Counted from the stretch's first letter, positions 9,360-23,179 are shown. The stretch is DNA of 64,000 bases from Cepaea nemoralis (GCA_014155875.1 JACEFZ010011691.1:181001-245000); one strand, 5' to 3'. A program made the numbers and translations. Notes: a model not told the origin generated them from the letters alone.

Positions 9360-12300
9360 CATGCTCTCTCATCTTTAGTCTGCCCCACACAGAGCTCCAT
9401 CAATGTCCTCCCATCGTTAGCTCCCTCACATGGCTCCGTCCATGACATCCCATCTTTAGCTACCCCACAAGGCTCCATCTATGCCATCCCACCTTTAGCT
9501 ACCCCACACAGCTCCATTAATGTCCTCCCATCTTTAGCGACCCCACACAGCTCCGTTCATGCCATCCCAACTTTAGCTACCCAACACCATTATATTCCAT
9601 CTTTAGCTACCTCACACAGCTCCAACCATGCCATCCCATCTTTAGCTACCCCACAAGGCTCCATCCATGCCCTCCCATCGTTAGCTACCCCACACAGCTC
9701 CATCAATGCTATCCAATCTTTAGCTACCTCACACAGCTCCATCCAAGCCCTCCCATCTTTAGCTACCCCACACAGCTCCATCCATGCCCTCCCATCTTTA
9801 GCTACCCCACACAGCTCTATCCATGCAATCCCATCTTTAGCTACCTCACACAGCTCTATCCATGCCATCCCATCTTTAGCTACCCCACACAGCTCTATCC
9901 ATGCCATCCCATCTTTAGCTACCCCCCACAGCTCCATCCATGCCATCCCATCTTTAGCTACCCCATACAGCTCCATCCATGCTATCCCAACTTTAGCTAC
10001 CTCACACAGCTCCATCCATGTCCTCCCATTTTTAGCTACCCCACACAGCTCCTTCCATGCCATCCCATCTTTAGCTACCCCACACAGCTCCATCCATGCC
10101 ATCTTTAGCTACCCCACACAGCTCCATCCCATGCTATTCCATCTTTAGCTACCCCTCACAGCTCCATCCATGCTATTCCATCTTTAGCTACCCCACACAG
10201 CTCCATCCATGCTATCCCATCTTTAGCTACCCCACACAGCTCTATCCATGCGATCCCATCTTTAGTTACCTCACACAGCTGCAACTATGCCATCCCATCT
10301 TTAGCTACCCCACACAGCTCCATCCATGTCCTCCCATCTTTAGCTACCCCACACAGCTCCATCCATGCTATCCCATTTTTAGCTACCTCACACAGTTCCA
10401 TGTCCTCCCATCTTTAGCTACCTCACATAGCTCCATCCATGCTATCCCATCTTTGGCTACCCCACACAGCTCCATCCATGCTATCCCATCTTTAGCTACC
10501 CCACACAGCTCCATCCATGTCCTCCCATCTTTAGCTACCCCACAAAAGCTCCATCCATGCCATCCCATCTTTAGCTACCTCACGTGGCTCCATCCATGCC
10601 ATCCCATCTTTAGCTACCCCACACAGCTCCATCCATGTCCCCCCATCTTTAGCTACCGCACACAGCTCCATCCATGCCCTCCCATCTTTAGCTACCCCAC
10701 ATGGCTTCATTCATACCATCCCATCTTTAGCTACTCCACACGACTCCATTCATGCCACTTTTAGCTACCCCACACAGCTCCGAACATGCCCTCCCATCTT
10801 TAGCTACCCCACACAGCTCCATCCATGCCCTCCCATCTTTAGCTATCCCATACAGCTCCATCCATGCCCTCCCATTTTTAGCTACCCCACACAGCTCCAT
10901 CCATGCCCTCCCATTTTTAGCTACCCCACAAAACTCCATCCATACCCTCCCATTTTTGGCTACCCCACACAGCTCCATCCATGCCCTCCCATTTTTAGCT
11001 ACCCACACAGCTCCATCCATGCCCTCCCATCTTTAGCTACCCCACACAGCTCCATCCATGCCCTCCCATCTTTAGCTACCCCACACAGCTCCATCCATGT
11101 CCTCCCATCTTTAGCTACCCCACACAGCTCCAACCATGCCATCCCATCTTTAGCTACCCCACACAGCTCCATCCATGTCCCCCACCCTTAGCTACCCACA
11201 CAGCTCCATCCATGTTATCCCATCTTTAGCTACCTCACACAGCTCCGACCATGCCAGCCCATCTTTAGCTACCTCACACAGCTCCATCCATGTCCTCCCA
11301 TCTTTAGCTACCCCACATAGCTCCATCCATGCTATCCCACTTTTAGCTACCTTACACAGCTGCATCCATGTCCTCCCATCTTTAGGTACCCCACACAGCT
11401 CCATCCATGCTATCCCATCTTTAGCTACCTCACACAGCTGCATCCATGTCCTCCCATCTTTAGCTACCCCACACAGCTCCATCCATGCTATCCCATCTTT
11501 AGCTACCCCACACAGCTCCATCCATGCTATCCCATCTTTAGCTACCCCACACAGCTCCATCCATGTCCTCCCATCTTTAGCTACCCCACACAGCTCCATC
11601 CATATCCTCCCATCTTTAGCTACCCCACACAGCTCCATCCATGCCATCTTTAGCTACCTCACGTGGCTCCATCCATGCCATCCCATCTTTAGCTACCTCA
11701 CGTGGCTTCATCCATGCCATCCCATCTTTAGCTACTCCACATGACTCCATTCATGCCACTTTTAGCTACCCCATACAGCTCCATCCATGCCCTCCCATTT
11801 TTAGCTACCCCACAAAGCTCCATCCATGTCATCCCTCTTTAGCTACCCCACACAGCTCCATCCCTGTCATCCCATCTTTAGCTACCCCACACAGCTCCAT
11901 CCATGTCCTCCCATCTTCAGCTACCACACACATCTCCATCCATGTCATCCCTCTTTAGCTACCCCACACAGCTCCATCCATGTCATCCCATCTTTAGCTA
12001 CCCCACACAGCTCCATCCATGCCCTCCAATATTTAGCTACCCCACACAACTCCATCCATGCCATCCCATCTTTAGCTACCCCACACAGCTCCGTTCATGC
12101 CATCCCAACTTTAGCTACCCAACACCATGCTATTCCATCTTTAGCTACCTCACACAGCTCCGACCATGCCATCCCATCTTTAGCTACCCCACAAGGCTCC
12201 ATCCATGCCCTCACATCTTTAGCTACCCCACACAGCTCCATCCATGTCCCCCCATCTTTAGCTACCCCACACAGTTCCATCCATGCCCTCCAATATTTAG

Positions 12301-13255
12301 CTACCCCACACAGCTCCATCCATGGCCTCCCATCTTTAGCTACCCCACACAGCTCCGACCATGACAGCCCATCTTTAGCTACCCCACATAGCTCCGACCA
12401 TGCCAGCCCATCTTTAGCTACCTCACACAGCTCCATCCATGTCCTCCCATCTTTAGCTACCCCACATAGCTCCATCCATGCTATCCCATTTTTAGCTACC
12501 TCACACAGCTGCATCCATGTCCTCCCATCTTTATCTACCCCACACAGCTCCATCCATGCTATCCCATCTTTAGCTACCTCACACAGCTGCATCCATTTCC
12601 TCCCATCTTTAGCTACCCCACACAGCTCCATCCATGCTATCCCATCTTTAGCTACCCCACACAGCTCCATCCATGCTATCCCATCTTTAGCTACCCCACA
12701 CAGCTCCATCCATGTCCTCCCATCTTTAGCTACCCCACACAGCTCCATCCATGTCCTCCCATCTTTAGCTACCCCACACAGCTCCATCCATGCCATCTTT
12801 AGCTACCACATGTGGCTCCATCCATGCCATCCCATCTTTAGCTACCTCACGTGGCTTCATCCATGCCATCCCATCTTTAGCTACTCCACATGACTCCATT
12901 CATGCCACTTTTAGCTACCCCACACAGCTCCATCCATGCCCTCCCATTTTTAGCTACCCCACACAGCTCCATCCATGTCATCCCTCTTTAGCTACCCCAC
13001 ACAACTCCATCCATGTCCCCCCATCTTTAGCTACCCCACACAGCTCCATCCATGTCCCCTATCTTTAGCTACCCACACAGCTCCATCCATGCTATCCCAT
13101 CTTTAGCTACCCCACACAGCTCCATCCATGCCCTCCCATCTTTAGCTACCCCACACAGCTCCATCCATGTCCTCCCATCTTTAGCTACCCCACACAGCTC
13201 CATCCATGTCCTCCCATCTTTAGCTACCACACACAGCTCCATCCATGTCCTTCCT
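9360..13255. repeat. 39-bp minisatellite, about 100 units, with higher-order structure
   Basis: Unit AGCTCCATCCATGCCATCCC followed by ATCTTTAGCTACCCCACAC. 39 bp is 13 codons, so frames stay open on both strands for hundreds of codons (motifs SSIHAIPSLATPH and HPCHPIFSYPTQL). A distinctive block with CTCCACACGACTCCATTCAT and a shortened unit recurs near 10735, 11730 and 12880, showing that blocks of about 25-30 units were duplicated. No codon-level evidence of a gene. Confidence 0.92.
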
Positions 13256-13359
13256 ATAGTGTCCATGTCTGTTTCTACTTCTCTTCTCTGTGAGTTTTTA
13301 TGTCTTCCCTATTTCTTTTGCTCTGTGGATTCCCAACAAAGGCCTTTCTAACAACTTAT

Positions 13360-13620
13360 TTTCACTAGAAACTGAATAAAGGATGTCATTAACCTGAAAC
13401 TGAATACCACTTTTCTTTAAACTTGAAACTGAATACCACTTTTCCTGAAGTTATTAATAAAGGTCTGAGTGTGAGGGAAAAAAAAGAAGTATTTCAGACA
13501 TCAAGTAACTTACTTCTACTAGAAACTGTATGGAGATGTCATAAACCTGAAACTGAATACCACTTTTCTTTAAACCTGAAATTGAATACCACCGTTCTTG
13601 AAATTAACAAAGTGTGAAAT
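13360..13620. repeat. Short tandem repeat of CTGAAACTGAATACCACTTT type
   Basis: About five diverged units with CCTGAAACTGAATACCACTT. 13621-13990 holds no recognised feature. Confidence 0.65.
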
Positions 13621-14570
13621 GAAGAAGAAGATACAAGATACAAAACAGAATGTGTTGCTCTCCAAACTATCAAGTGGTGCTCCAACTCACCTGGGTATGT
13701 CACATTACATAAAACATCTCTCGTTTCAAAATTCATATTTGTTGCCAAATGACTAAGCAGCGCACCGTTTATTGATTAAAGTGGAAACATGGCGTTTCTT
13801 AGAGTACAGAATCTGCATTATTTACATGGGTTGTTTTCAAAATCTTTAACTCGAGGCAACAACCATAACCAGATAATATTTAAACATTTACAAATGATAA
13901 CATTTGAAATAATGATAAATCGGAATGCGACCCTTTGCCCTTCAATATTGCCCATTATTATGAGAACCTCTACTTTAAAAAATATACACAAGTGATGAAT
14001 GAAGTGAACAAAGATGAAAACACACTAAATAATACCAGCTGAACACTACAACCTATGTACACTTACATAATAGATAATTAAATATTAAACAAACATGACA
14101 GCACAGTGAAAAACACCAGATGAATTCTACAACCGTGGTAAACTTACACAACAGATCGATGAAATGAACAAACAAAGATGACAACACACTGACTAACACC
14201 AGTGTTATATTACAACTTATGTAAACTGAATTACACAGCAGATTAATGAAATGAACAAACAAACATGACAACAGACACCAGTTTAATATTACAACCTACG
14301 TAATCTTATTTACACAACAGATAAATGAAAAGAACAAAGGTGACAACACAGAGCATGACACCAGTTTCTCACTACAGCCTATAAAAGCTTACTTACTCAA
14401 GAGGTCCATGAAATGAACAAACAAACATGACAACACACTGAATAACACCAGTTTAATACTACAATTTATGTAATCTTATTTACACAATAGATCAATGAAA
14501 TGAACAAAGGTGACAACATACTGAATGACACCAGTTGAATACTGCAACTTATAAGAACTTGTGTACACAA

Positions 14571-14960
14571 CCTGGACAATGACAGAAAAAAGAGAAAATA
14601 AAAATTACAACAAAATGAGATTTCCTGAGAAGAATACTCAATGTATAAAAAAGAGAGGAAATCAGAAATGATGAAATCAGGACTAAGTGGGGGTTATAGC
14701 AGTGCTAGATTCCATTAGAAAACAACAAGTTAAATGGTTTGGCCATATAATAGGCTAGCAAATGACAATATACCACAACAAACAATGATGTACAGACCAA
14801 ATGGAACCAGGAGAAGAGTCCGACCATGTAAACGGTGGACACAGGGAACAACAGAATCCATGGGAATCTCGATATATGAAGCCCATAAACAGGCACTTTA
14901 CCGCTGTTTATGTTTCACCTCAACACCAGAAGGTTCAAGAGGAACAAGATAAAATGAGAC
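14571..14960 (+). pseudogene. L-E LINE 3' fragment
   Basis: Aligns with the C-terminal end of the intact L-E frame at 59655-61769: WTMTEK, QVKWFGH, MYRPNGTRRR and ESMGISIYEAH are readable in shifting frames. It ends in AGAGGAACAAGATAAAATGAG. Inserted in the minisatellite. Confidence 0.75.
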
Positions 14961-15015
14961 ACAACAGATCAATGAAATGAACAAAACTAAACACACACAG
15001 AATAGCAAGTGAACA

Positions 15016-16607
15016 CTCATCATCATCATCAAGTGCCGTGCCGGCTGGCGTAGGCGTTCATGGCTCTCCACATATCTCGGTCTTTGGTTTTCTGGATCAA
15101 CTCTGCTGCTGATATTCCTCCATGCCACCAGTCTCAATCCATCCAGCATCACTTCTCTTGGTCTACCTCTGCCTCTCTTCCCCTCGATCTTTCCAGTTGT
15201 TACGATGTTCTCCAATGCCTCTCTTCTCATCACATGACCGAAGAAAGCTGTTTGTCTGTGTCTTATTGTTGTATATAATGTTCTAGTTTCATTAGCCTGT
15301 TTCAGGCAGTCGTCGTTAGTTACTCTGGCAGTCCAAGGAATTCGCAACATTCGTCTCAGGAACCACATCTCTGTTGCTTCTAATTTCTTCTTAATTTGTT
15401 CATTTACATTCCAAGATTCACTGCCATACAGCAAAACTGGTTCTACATAGCATTTCAGCACTCTCTTTCTTACATTCAGTGATAGTGACTTATTGCATAA
15501 GATACTCTTCATTTTCTGAAATGCGGCTTTTGCCTGCCCTATTCTGCTCCTAATCTCTGTTGTACATCTTCCATCTGATGTTATAAATGCCCCTAGGTAT
15601 CTAAAATTATTAACTTGGTTAAGGATTTTCCCTTCTATTTCTATGTCACATTTTGGTGTCACCATTTTCTTTGATATTACCATTGTTACTGTTTTCTTGA
15701 TATTCAAGGAGAGTCCTTTCCTTGCACTCTCTGTTACTACAACGTCTAATAATTGTTGTAGGTCTGTTGAATTATCCTGCCACCAATACTGTGTCATCTG
15801 CATAGCGTATATTATTTATATTATGACCTCCAACTAGTATTCCTGGCATCTCTTTGATCTCTCTCATTATTACTTCGCTATAAGGGAGAAAAGATCTGGT
15901 GACAAGACACACTCTTGTCGTACTCCTAGCTTTATCTGTTCGTAACTACCCTCTTTATGTCCCATTTTAATTGCTGCTACTTGGTTCCAGTAAACATTCT
16001 TTATTACTCTTAAATCTTTTCCATCAATGTTGATATCTTCCAACATTTTAATCAGTTCATCATGTTTTACTTTATCAAATGCCTTAGTATAATCTATGAA
16101 GCACAAATATATGTCTCTCTGTTTCTCTATTGACCTTTCTATTAGTGTCCGTAATGTATAAATTGCATTGTTTGTGCCCTTTCCTTCCACAAATCCATAC
16201 TGTTCTTCACTAATTTCCATTTTTATTTTCTTTTTGGTTCTTCTCATTATGATTCTGAGTAGAAGCTTAGTGATATGGTTTATAAGGTTAATTGTACGAA
16301 AATCTTCACAATCATTTGCTCCTGGTCTTTTTGGTATAGCTATAAATACAGATTTCAGCATATCACTGGGTAAATATCCACTGCTGTAAATATCATTCAA
16401 CATTTTGGTTAATATATCTACTCCAAATTCTCCCAATACTTCTAATTCTTCTATTGTGATTTCATCTGGCCCAGCTGTTTTTCATTTCTTCATACGTTTC
16501 ATAGCGTCAGCGACTTCTTCTTTCAGAATAGGTGGACCTTCTAAGTTACTATCTTCTGTTAAGTCTTCCCTTTCTCCTTCATATAATTCTCTTATATACT
16601 CATTCCA
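15016..16607 (-). pseudogene. L-D LINE, reverse transcriptase, (ATG)n tail
   Basis: Reads on the minus strand from about 16607 (EWNEYIRELYEGE, then KTAGPDEITIEELE with one in-frame stop) through a 188-codon frame (16436-15870). That frame carries FIDYTKAFDKVKHDEL and LGVRQECVLSPDLF. The YADDTVLVAG catalytic block sits near 15800 across a frame break. A 301-codon frame (15803-14898) covers the C-terminus: YGSESWNVNE, HRQTAFFGHVMRR, GKRGRGRPRE, ending in a Met run made by the (ATG)n tail. 5'-truncated, with stops and at least one frameshift; no endonuclease. Inserted in the minisatellite in the orientation opposite to 14571-14960. Confidence 0.85.
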
Positions 16608-17314
16608 GTGAACACTACAACGTATGTAAACATTATTACACAACAGATCAATGAAATGAAAAAACGTGACAACACACTGAATGACAACAGTTTCTCACTT
16701 CAACCTATAAAAGCTTACTTAACACATCAATGCAATGAATAAAAAACAAACACACAGAACATGAGTTGAACAGTACAACCTATGTAAATTTACACAATAG
16801 ATCAATGAAATGAACAAACAAACTTGACAAGACACTGATACCAATTTACCATGGTCACCTATGTAATCTGACACACTAGACCAATGAAATGAACAAACAC
16901 AGACTGCACAGTGAACAACACCAGTTTAACACTACAACAAATGCAAGCTTACACAACAGGTGAATGAAATGAGCAAACACACACTCAAAGAACAACACCA
17001 TTTGGACACTCAGCCAATGTAAATTTATACAATAGATCAATGACATAAACAACCAAAGATGACAACACTCACAGAACACCAGTCTAACATTACAACCAAT
17101 GCAAACTTACAGAAAAGATCAATGAAATGAACAAAGATGACAACACACACAGAACACCAACGACCAATACAAACTTACAGAAAAGATCAATGAAATAAAC
17201 ATATGACAACACACTAAACAACACTAGTTTAGCACTACAACCTACATGATTAAAAAACAGAAACAAAGCACAGAGCAACAGAATGCATTCAATTATATAT
17301 ATATATATATATAC

Positions 17315-17725
17315 ACACTATACACACAAGCATCAGACTTGCAGAGCCAGCCATCACTTGGACTGACTTGTGTGGTCGTATAGCAGTCTGAAAGCTGTAG
17401 AGTTGCTTTCAATAGCCAGAATTGCTCATAGATTCCACAGACCAAGTCAGAACCTGATTGTGCACTGAGTAGAGGATGGAAGAGTTGGCGAGGGAGTGAG
17501 CTGGTCACCTCAGAAAGCCATGGTTTAGTAGACATGAGGTCCTGTACACCGCTAGCGCAGTGCCAAGTATAGGATCACCTATATGTATGACAAGTATGAT
17601 AACATAACAATAAGCATATATTTACATTTGTATGATTAGCAATTCAGATCTACTTTAATGTCGGCAGTATCCTGTTTATAACAAGTCTTTCAAAAAATCA
17701 AATCGACAGAGAAATAGAAGCAGAA
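17315..17725. other. Unassigned interval
   Basis: Non-repetitive. One minus-strand frame (17535-17293) runs into the (TA)n tract; it shows no recognisable domain. Confidence 0.4.
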
Positions 17726-17968
17726 AGTTAGTTGTATATCCTTTACAGAACGTAGCAGTCAACCCCAGCATTTTTTGGCTGTTCGTGATTCCTGGGAAAG
17801 TTTATGTTCAGTAGTTTGCCATTACTTTCTGAACGACAGGCTTCCATGCCATTTCATAAAAATCCAACGTAAGGTGGTCTGGTGCCAAGTCGCCAACAGC
17901 TGTGCTTCGACCGTGGGTATGCGGGACCATGAACTGCGTCCAAAACCCCTTCATCATGGAGCCGCCGA
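17726..17968 (-). mobile_element. SINE S1 copy
   Basis: tRNA-derived SINE read on the minus strand: tRNA-like head at the high-coordinate end, body with CTGAACATAAACTTTCCCAG, and 3' end CTGTAAAGGATATACAACTA. The B box region is degenerate here compared with the copy at 53231-53481. Confidence 0.75.
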
Positions 17969-18745
17969 AATAGAAACAAGATGCCAAAACCTGCATAGGT
18001 AGGGGGTGGCCACCAGGTGGCGGATGGTGGAGTGGCCTCTATATACGTTGTCTAGAGGTCAGCTGTGAAGTTGATGGGGCAAATATCTCTATAACATTCA
18101 TTAAAACTCTGTGATATCGCCATCAGCGGGTGAGTTGTACCAAACTCTACCCCTCTGTAGCTTTACAGGGTCTGTCTTCTAACACAAAGGCTAGGTTCCA
18201 AATTGCTGTCACAGCCGAGGGCGCAGAGTTGAGGATGAGTGCGCAGCCTTGCAAAATACTGCAATGGCATGTGTATCCTTCACCTCGGGCAGCAAAAGTC
18301 CAACTCCTGGCCTTCATGTGATAGAACCATTTTAACTAACAGGAGAAAGGGCGGTGACGAGTCGCTGGTGTCGTAAAACCAAGTTGCTTTAATTATGTAT
18401 GTACATACATTATATAAGTAAATACGTGTGTAGATAATACATATGTAAACTCGAGTAGACTCCAATCTACTGCAGCAAAACAAGTGCTGAAGATGTAAGC
18501 AACCAGCCAGAAGTCGCAGCACGGCAATCAGGATGCCTCGTGGAAATGCATAAAGACAGTGAAGTTTGTACAAGAGACAACATTGCAGACATAGACAATA
18601 CATTTCAAGCAGACAGAAGAAGAAGACGTCAAATAGCAAACACTGTGATTTATAACCTGTTACCTTTACTAAAACACTGTGACTTATAACCTGTAACCTG
18701 TACTCAAACATTACAACATAAGTCAAGCGATAAGTGATCAACATT
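17969..18745. other. Unassigned interval
   Basis: Non-repetitive apart from CACTGTGATTTATAACCTGT repeated near 18640 and 18675. No exon with supported splice sites and no element recognised. Confidence 0.4.
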
Positions 18746-18747
18746 AT

Positions 18748-21700
18748 GTTGGTATTTCTATTCATGTGTCTTCCACTGGGTTCAGCCAGTATATTAAGTC
18801 AGATCTGGTGTTTCCATTCATGTGTCTTCCACTGGGTTCAGCCAGTATATTATATCAGATCTGGTGTTTCCATTCATGTGTCTTCCACTGGGTTCAGCCA
18901 GTATATTATACCAGATCTGGTGTTTCCATTCATGTGTCTTCCACTGGGTTCAGCCAGTATATTATATCAGATCTGGTGTTTCCATTCATGTGTCTTCCAC
19001 TGGGTTCAGCCAGTATATTATACCAGATCTGGTGTTTCCATTCATGTGTCTTCCACTGGGTTCAGCCAGTATATTATACCAGATCTGGTGTTTCCATTCA
19101 TGTGTCTTCCACTGGGTTCAGCCAGTATATTATATCAGATCTGGTGTTTCCATTCATGTGTCTTCCACTGGGTTCAGCCAGTATATTATATCAGATCTGG
19201 TGTTTCCATTCATGTGTCTTCCACTGGGTTCAGCCAGTATATTATACCAGGTCTGGTGTTTCCATTCATGTGTCTTCCACTGGGTTCAGCCAGTATATTA
19301 AGTCAGATCTGGTGTTTCCATTCATGTGTCTTCCACTGGGTTCAGCCAGTATATTAAGTCAGATCTGGTGTTTCCATTCATGTGTCTTCCACTGGGTTCA
19401 GCCAGTATATTATATCAGATCTGGTGTTTCCATTCATGTGTCTTCCACTGGGTTCAGCCAGTATATTATACCAGGTCTGGTGTTTCCATTCATGTGTCTT
19501 CCACTGGGTTCAGCCAGTATATTATGTCAGGTCTGGTGTTTCCATTCATGTGTCTTCCACTGGGTTCAGCCAGTATATTAAGTCAGATCTGGTGTTTCCA
19601 TTCATGTGTCTTCCACTGGGTTCAGCCAGTATATTATACCAGATCTGGTGTTTCCATTCATGTGTCTTCCACTGGGTTCAGCCAGTATATTATACCAGAT
19701 CTGGTGTTTCCATTCATGTGTCTTCCACTGGGTTCAGCCAGTATATTAAGTCAGATCTGGTGTTTCCATTCATGTGTCTTCCACTGGGTTCAGCCAGTAT
19801 ATTATATCAGATCTGGTGATTCCATTCATGTGTCTTCCACTGGGTTCAGCCAGTATAATATATCAGATCTGCTGTTTCCATTCATGTGTCTTCCACTGGG
19901 TTCAGCCAGTATATTATATCAGATCTGGTGTTTCCATTCATGTGCCTTCCACTGGGTTCAGCCAGTATATTATACCAGGTCTGGTGTTTCCATTCATGTG
20001 TCTTCCACTGGGTTCAGCCAGTATATTATACCAGATCTGGTGTTTCCATTCATGTGTCTTCCACTGGGTTCAGCCAGTATATTAAGTCAGATCTGGTGTT
20101 TCCATTCATGTGTCTTCCACTGGGTTCAGCCAGTATATTATATCAGATCTGGTGTTTCCATTCATGTGTCTTCCACTGGGTTCAGCCAGTATATTATACC
20201 AGGTCTGGTGTTTCCATTCATGTGTCTTCCACTGGGTTCAGCCAGTATATTAAGTCAGATCTGGTGTTTCCATTCATGTGTCTTCCACTGGGTTCAGCCA
20301 GTATATTAAGTCAGATCTGGTGTTTCAATTCATGTGCCTTCCACTGGGTTCAGCCAGTATATTAAGTGAGATCTGGTGTTTCCATTCATGTGTCTTCCAC
20401 TGGGTTCAGCCAGTATATTATATCAGGTCTGGTGTTTCCATTCATGTGTCTTCCACTGGGTTCAGCCAGTATATTATACCAGGTCTGGTGTTTCCATTCA
20501 TGTGTCTTCCACTGGGTTCAGCCAGTATATTATGTCAGGTCTGGTGTTTCCATTCATGTGTCTTCCACTGGGTTCAGCCAGTATATTATACCAGATCTGG
20601 TGTTTCCATTCATGTGTCTTCCACTGGGTTCAGCCAGTATATTATACCAGATCTGGTGTTTCCATTCATGTGTCTTCCACTGGGTTCAGCCAGTATATTA
20701 AGTCAGATCTGGTGTTTCCATTCATGTGTCTTCCACTGGGTTCAGCCAGTATATTATATCAGATCTGGTGTTTCCATTCATGTGTCTTCCACTGGGTTCA
20801 GCCAGTATATTATACCAAGTCTGGTGTTTCCATTCATGTGTCTTCCACTGGGTTCAGCCAGTATATTATATCAGATCTGGTGTTTCCATTCATGTGTCTT
20901 CCACTGGGTTCAGCCAGTATATTATACCAGGTCTGGTGTTTCCATTCATGTGTCTTCCACTGGGTTCAGCCAGTATATTATATCAGATCTGGTGTTTCCA
21001 TTCATGTGTCTTCCACTGGGGTCAGCCAGTATATTATACCAGGTCTGGTGTTTCCATTCATGTGTCTTCCACTGGGTTCAGCCAGTATATTAAGTCAGAT
21101 CTGGTGTTTCCATTCATGTGTCTTCCACTGGGTTCAGCCAGTATATTATATCAGATCTGGTGTTTCCATTCATGTGTCTTCCACTGGGTTCAGCCAGTAT
21201 ATTATACCAGGTCTGGTGTTTCCATTCATGTGTCTTTCACTGGGTTCAGCCAGTATATTATGTCAGGTCTGGTGTTTCCATTCATGTGTCTTCCACTGGG
21301 TTCAGCCAGTATATTAAGTCAGATCTGGTGTTTCCATTCATGTGTCTTCCACTGGGTTCAGCCAGTATATTATACCAGATCTGGTGTTTCCATTCATGTG
21401 TCTTCCACTGGGTTCAGCCAGTATATTATATCAGATCTGGTGTTTCCATTCATGTGTCTTCCACTGGGTTCAGCCAGTATATTATACCAGGTCTGGTGTT
21501 TCCATTCATGTGTCTTCCACTGGGTTCAGCCAGTATATTATACCAGATCTGGTGTTTCCATTCATGTGTCTTCCACTGGGTTCAGCCAGTATATTAAGTC
21601 AGATCTGGTGTTTCCATTCATGTGTCTTCCACTGGGTTCAGCCAGTATATTATACCAGGTCTGGTGTTTCCATTCATGTGTCTTCCACTGGGTTCAGCCA

Positions 21701-22225
21701 GTATATTATATCAGATCTGGTGTTTCCATTCATGTGCCTTCCACTGGGTTCAGCCAGTATATTATACCAGGTCTGGTGTTTCCATTCATGTGTCTTCCAC
21801 TGGGTTCAGCCAGTATATTATACCAGGTCTGGTGTTTCCATTCATGTGTCTTCCACTGGGTTCAGCCAGTATATTATATCAGATCTGGTGTTTCCATTCA
21901 TGTGTCTTCCACTGGGTTCAGCCAGTATATTATACCAGGTCTGGTGTTTCCATTCATGTGTCTTCCACTGGGTTCAGCCAGTATATTATACCAGGTCTGG
22001 TATTTCCATTCATGTGTACTTCCACTGGGTTCAGCCAGTATGTTATACCAGGTCTGGTGTTTCCATTCATGTGTCTTCCACTGGGTTCAGCCAGTATATT
22101 AAGTCAGATGTGGTGTTTCCATTCATGTGTCTTCCACTGGGTTCAGCCAGTATATTAAGTCAGATCTGGTGTTTCCATTCATGTGTCTTCCACTGGGTTC
22201 AGCCAGTATATTATATCAGATCTGA
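18748..22225. repeat. 56-bp minisatellite, about 62 units
   Basis: Unit TGTTTCCATTCATGTGTCTT, CCACTGGGTTCAGCCAGTAT, ATTATACCAGATCTGG. It includes an inverted repeat ACTGG/CCAGT with a 6-nt loop and, in one variant, the 10-bp palindrome CCAGATCTGG. Units are near identical and vary mainly at ATTATA/ATTAAG and CAGATC/CAGGTC. Since 56 is not a multiple of 3, all three plus frames read the same peptides in rotation. The ATTAAG variant supplies the stops that end each open frame. Not a gene. Confidence 0.95.
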
Positions 22226-22751
22226 CATCCACATCCACATGCCCCTTCCTCCGAGACATCCAACGATATTGGATCAGATGTGTTTCCTATATTTATCTAC
22301 TGTTAGTTACATACGAATGCATTGCTATTTAAAGTACACAGTCCCATACAAGATGGTACAATATGACTAAAAAATGTACAGTACACTCAGCCCCGATCTC
22401 TATCAATGTCTGCACCTTGAAAATTGAAAAGACATGGCCCAGATGAACTTTTTTTTTAAAAAATAACAACACATAATTTTACATACAAAGTGAGGAGAAA
22501 GAATCCTTGGCAGGAAAGTTATGGTGTCCGCTTAAGGAGGTACAGAGTATTTTTCCAAGAGCCAATAATATCTAATGGTATCACGTGGCCCCCGGATCTT
22601 TTAGGCAATGAGATTGGAAACCTAACCTTCTTGGATAAGGATATCAAAACCAGGAGCTTCTGTGTAGGCCTTTAGGCTACTGCCCTGGTAAACTTGCCAG
22701 GAAAGAAAACCCAGCCACGGGTACACACAGTCCATTATCTTGGGTGGGGTC
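22226..22751. other. Unassigned interval
   Basis: Edge of the array (a partial unit) and then unique sequence; no recognised gene. Confidence 0.4.
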
Positions 22752-22905
22752 TGTCTAGAGGACGAGTACCTTACAGAAATACAAGGCACAATCAGACACA
22801 CTGTCTAGAGGACGAGTACCTAACAGAAATACATGGCACAATCTGACACACTGTCTAGAGGACGAGTACCTAACAGAAATACATGGCACAATGAGACACA
22901 CTGGC
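22752..22905. repeat. About 52-bp tandem repeat, 3 units
   Basis: Each unit contains TGTCTAGAGGACGAGTACCT and ACAGAAATACATGGCACAAT. Sequence from 22906 to 23179 is unassigned. Confidence 0.85.
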
Positions 22906-23179
22906 CTTTCAGGTGCACAGCTAGGTGCAACACACTCCCCTCACAAGAGGACCAAAGAAGAAATGAAGGTTGGTACACAGCAAGCAGTTGAATTGTTTCC
23001 TCAAATAATAACATACTGCATGAGGTAAGAATCACCAGACATGGAGCCCATGGTTCTATAATTATCTAAGCTTTACCAACTGACATGAGCAATCATGCTT
23101 CTCTACATCTTGCAGTTTGCAGCAGAATGTGTCATGTTGTGTGACGAGACCTGTCCACACGGCAACAAATGGCTATGTA

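Larger units (their letters stand above)
13990..17285. repeat. Diverged minisatellite (unit roughly 90 bp) with LINE insertions
   Basis: Units contain CAGATCAATGAAATGAACAAA, GACAACACACTGAATAACAC, and CAGTTTAATACTACAACCTA. The array is split by two LINE pieces (14571-14960 and 15016-16607) and resumes at 16608. It ends at a short (TA)n at 17294-17313. Confidence 0.8.

Noticed and set aside
9590..13351. Multiple 90-355-codon frames on both strands
   Set aside because: 39-bp unit is divisible by 3 and stop-free in several frames; no start context, domain or codon constraint.
13680..13760. Possible first coding exon on the minus strand (ATGAATTTTGAAACGAG to a GTGAGT donor)
   Set aside because: No partner exon with matching phase or recognisable protein was found.
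18734..22370. Overlapping frames up to 458 codons in all three plus frames
   Set aside because: Same peptides rotate through three frames because the unit is 56 bp; a real gene would favour one frame.
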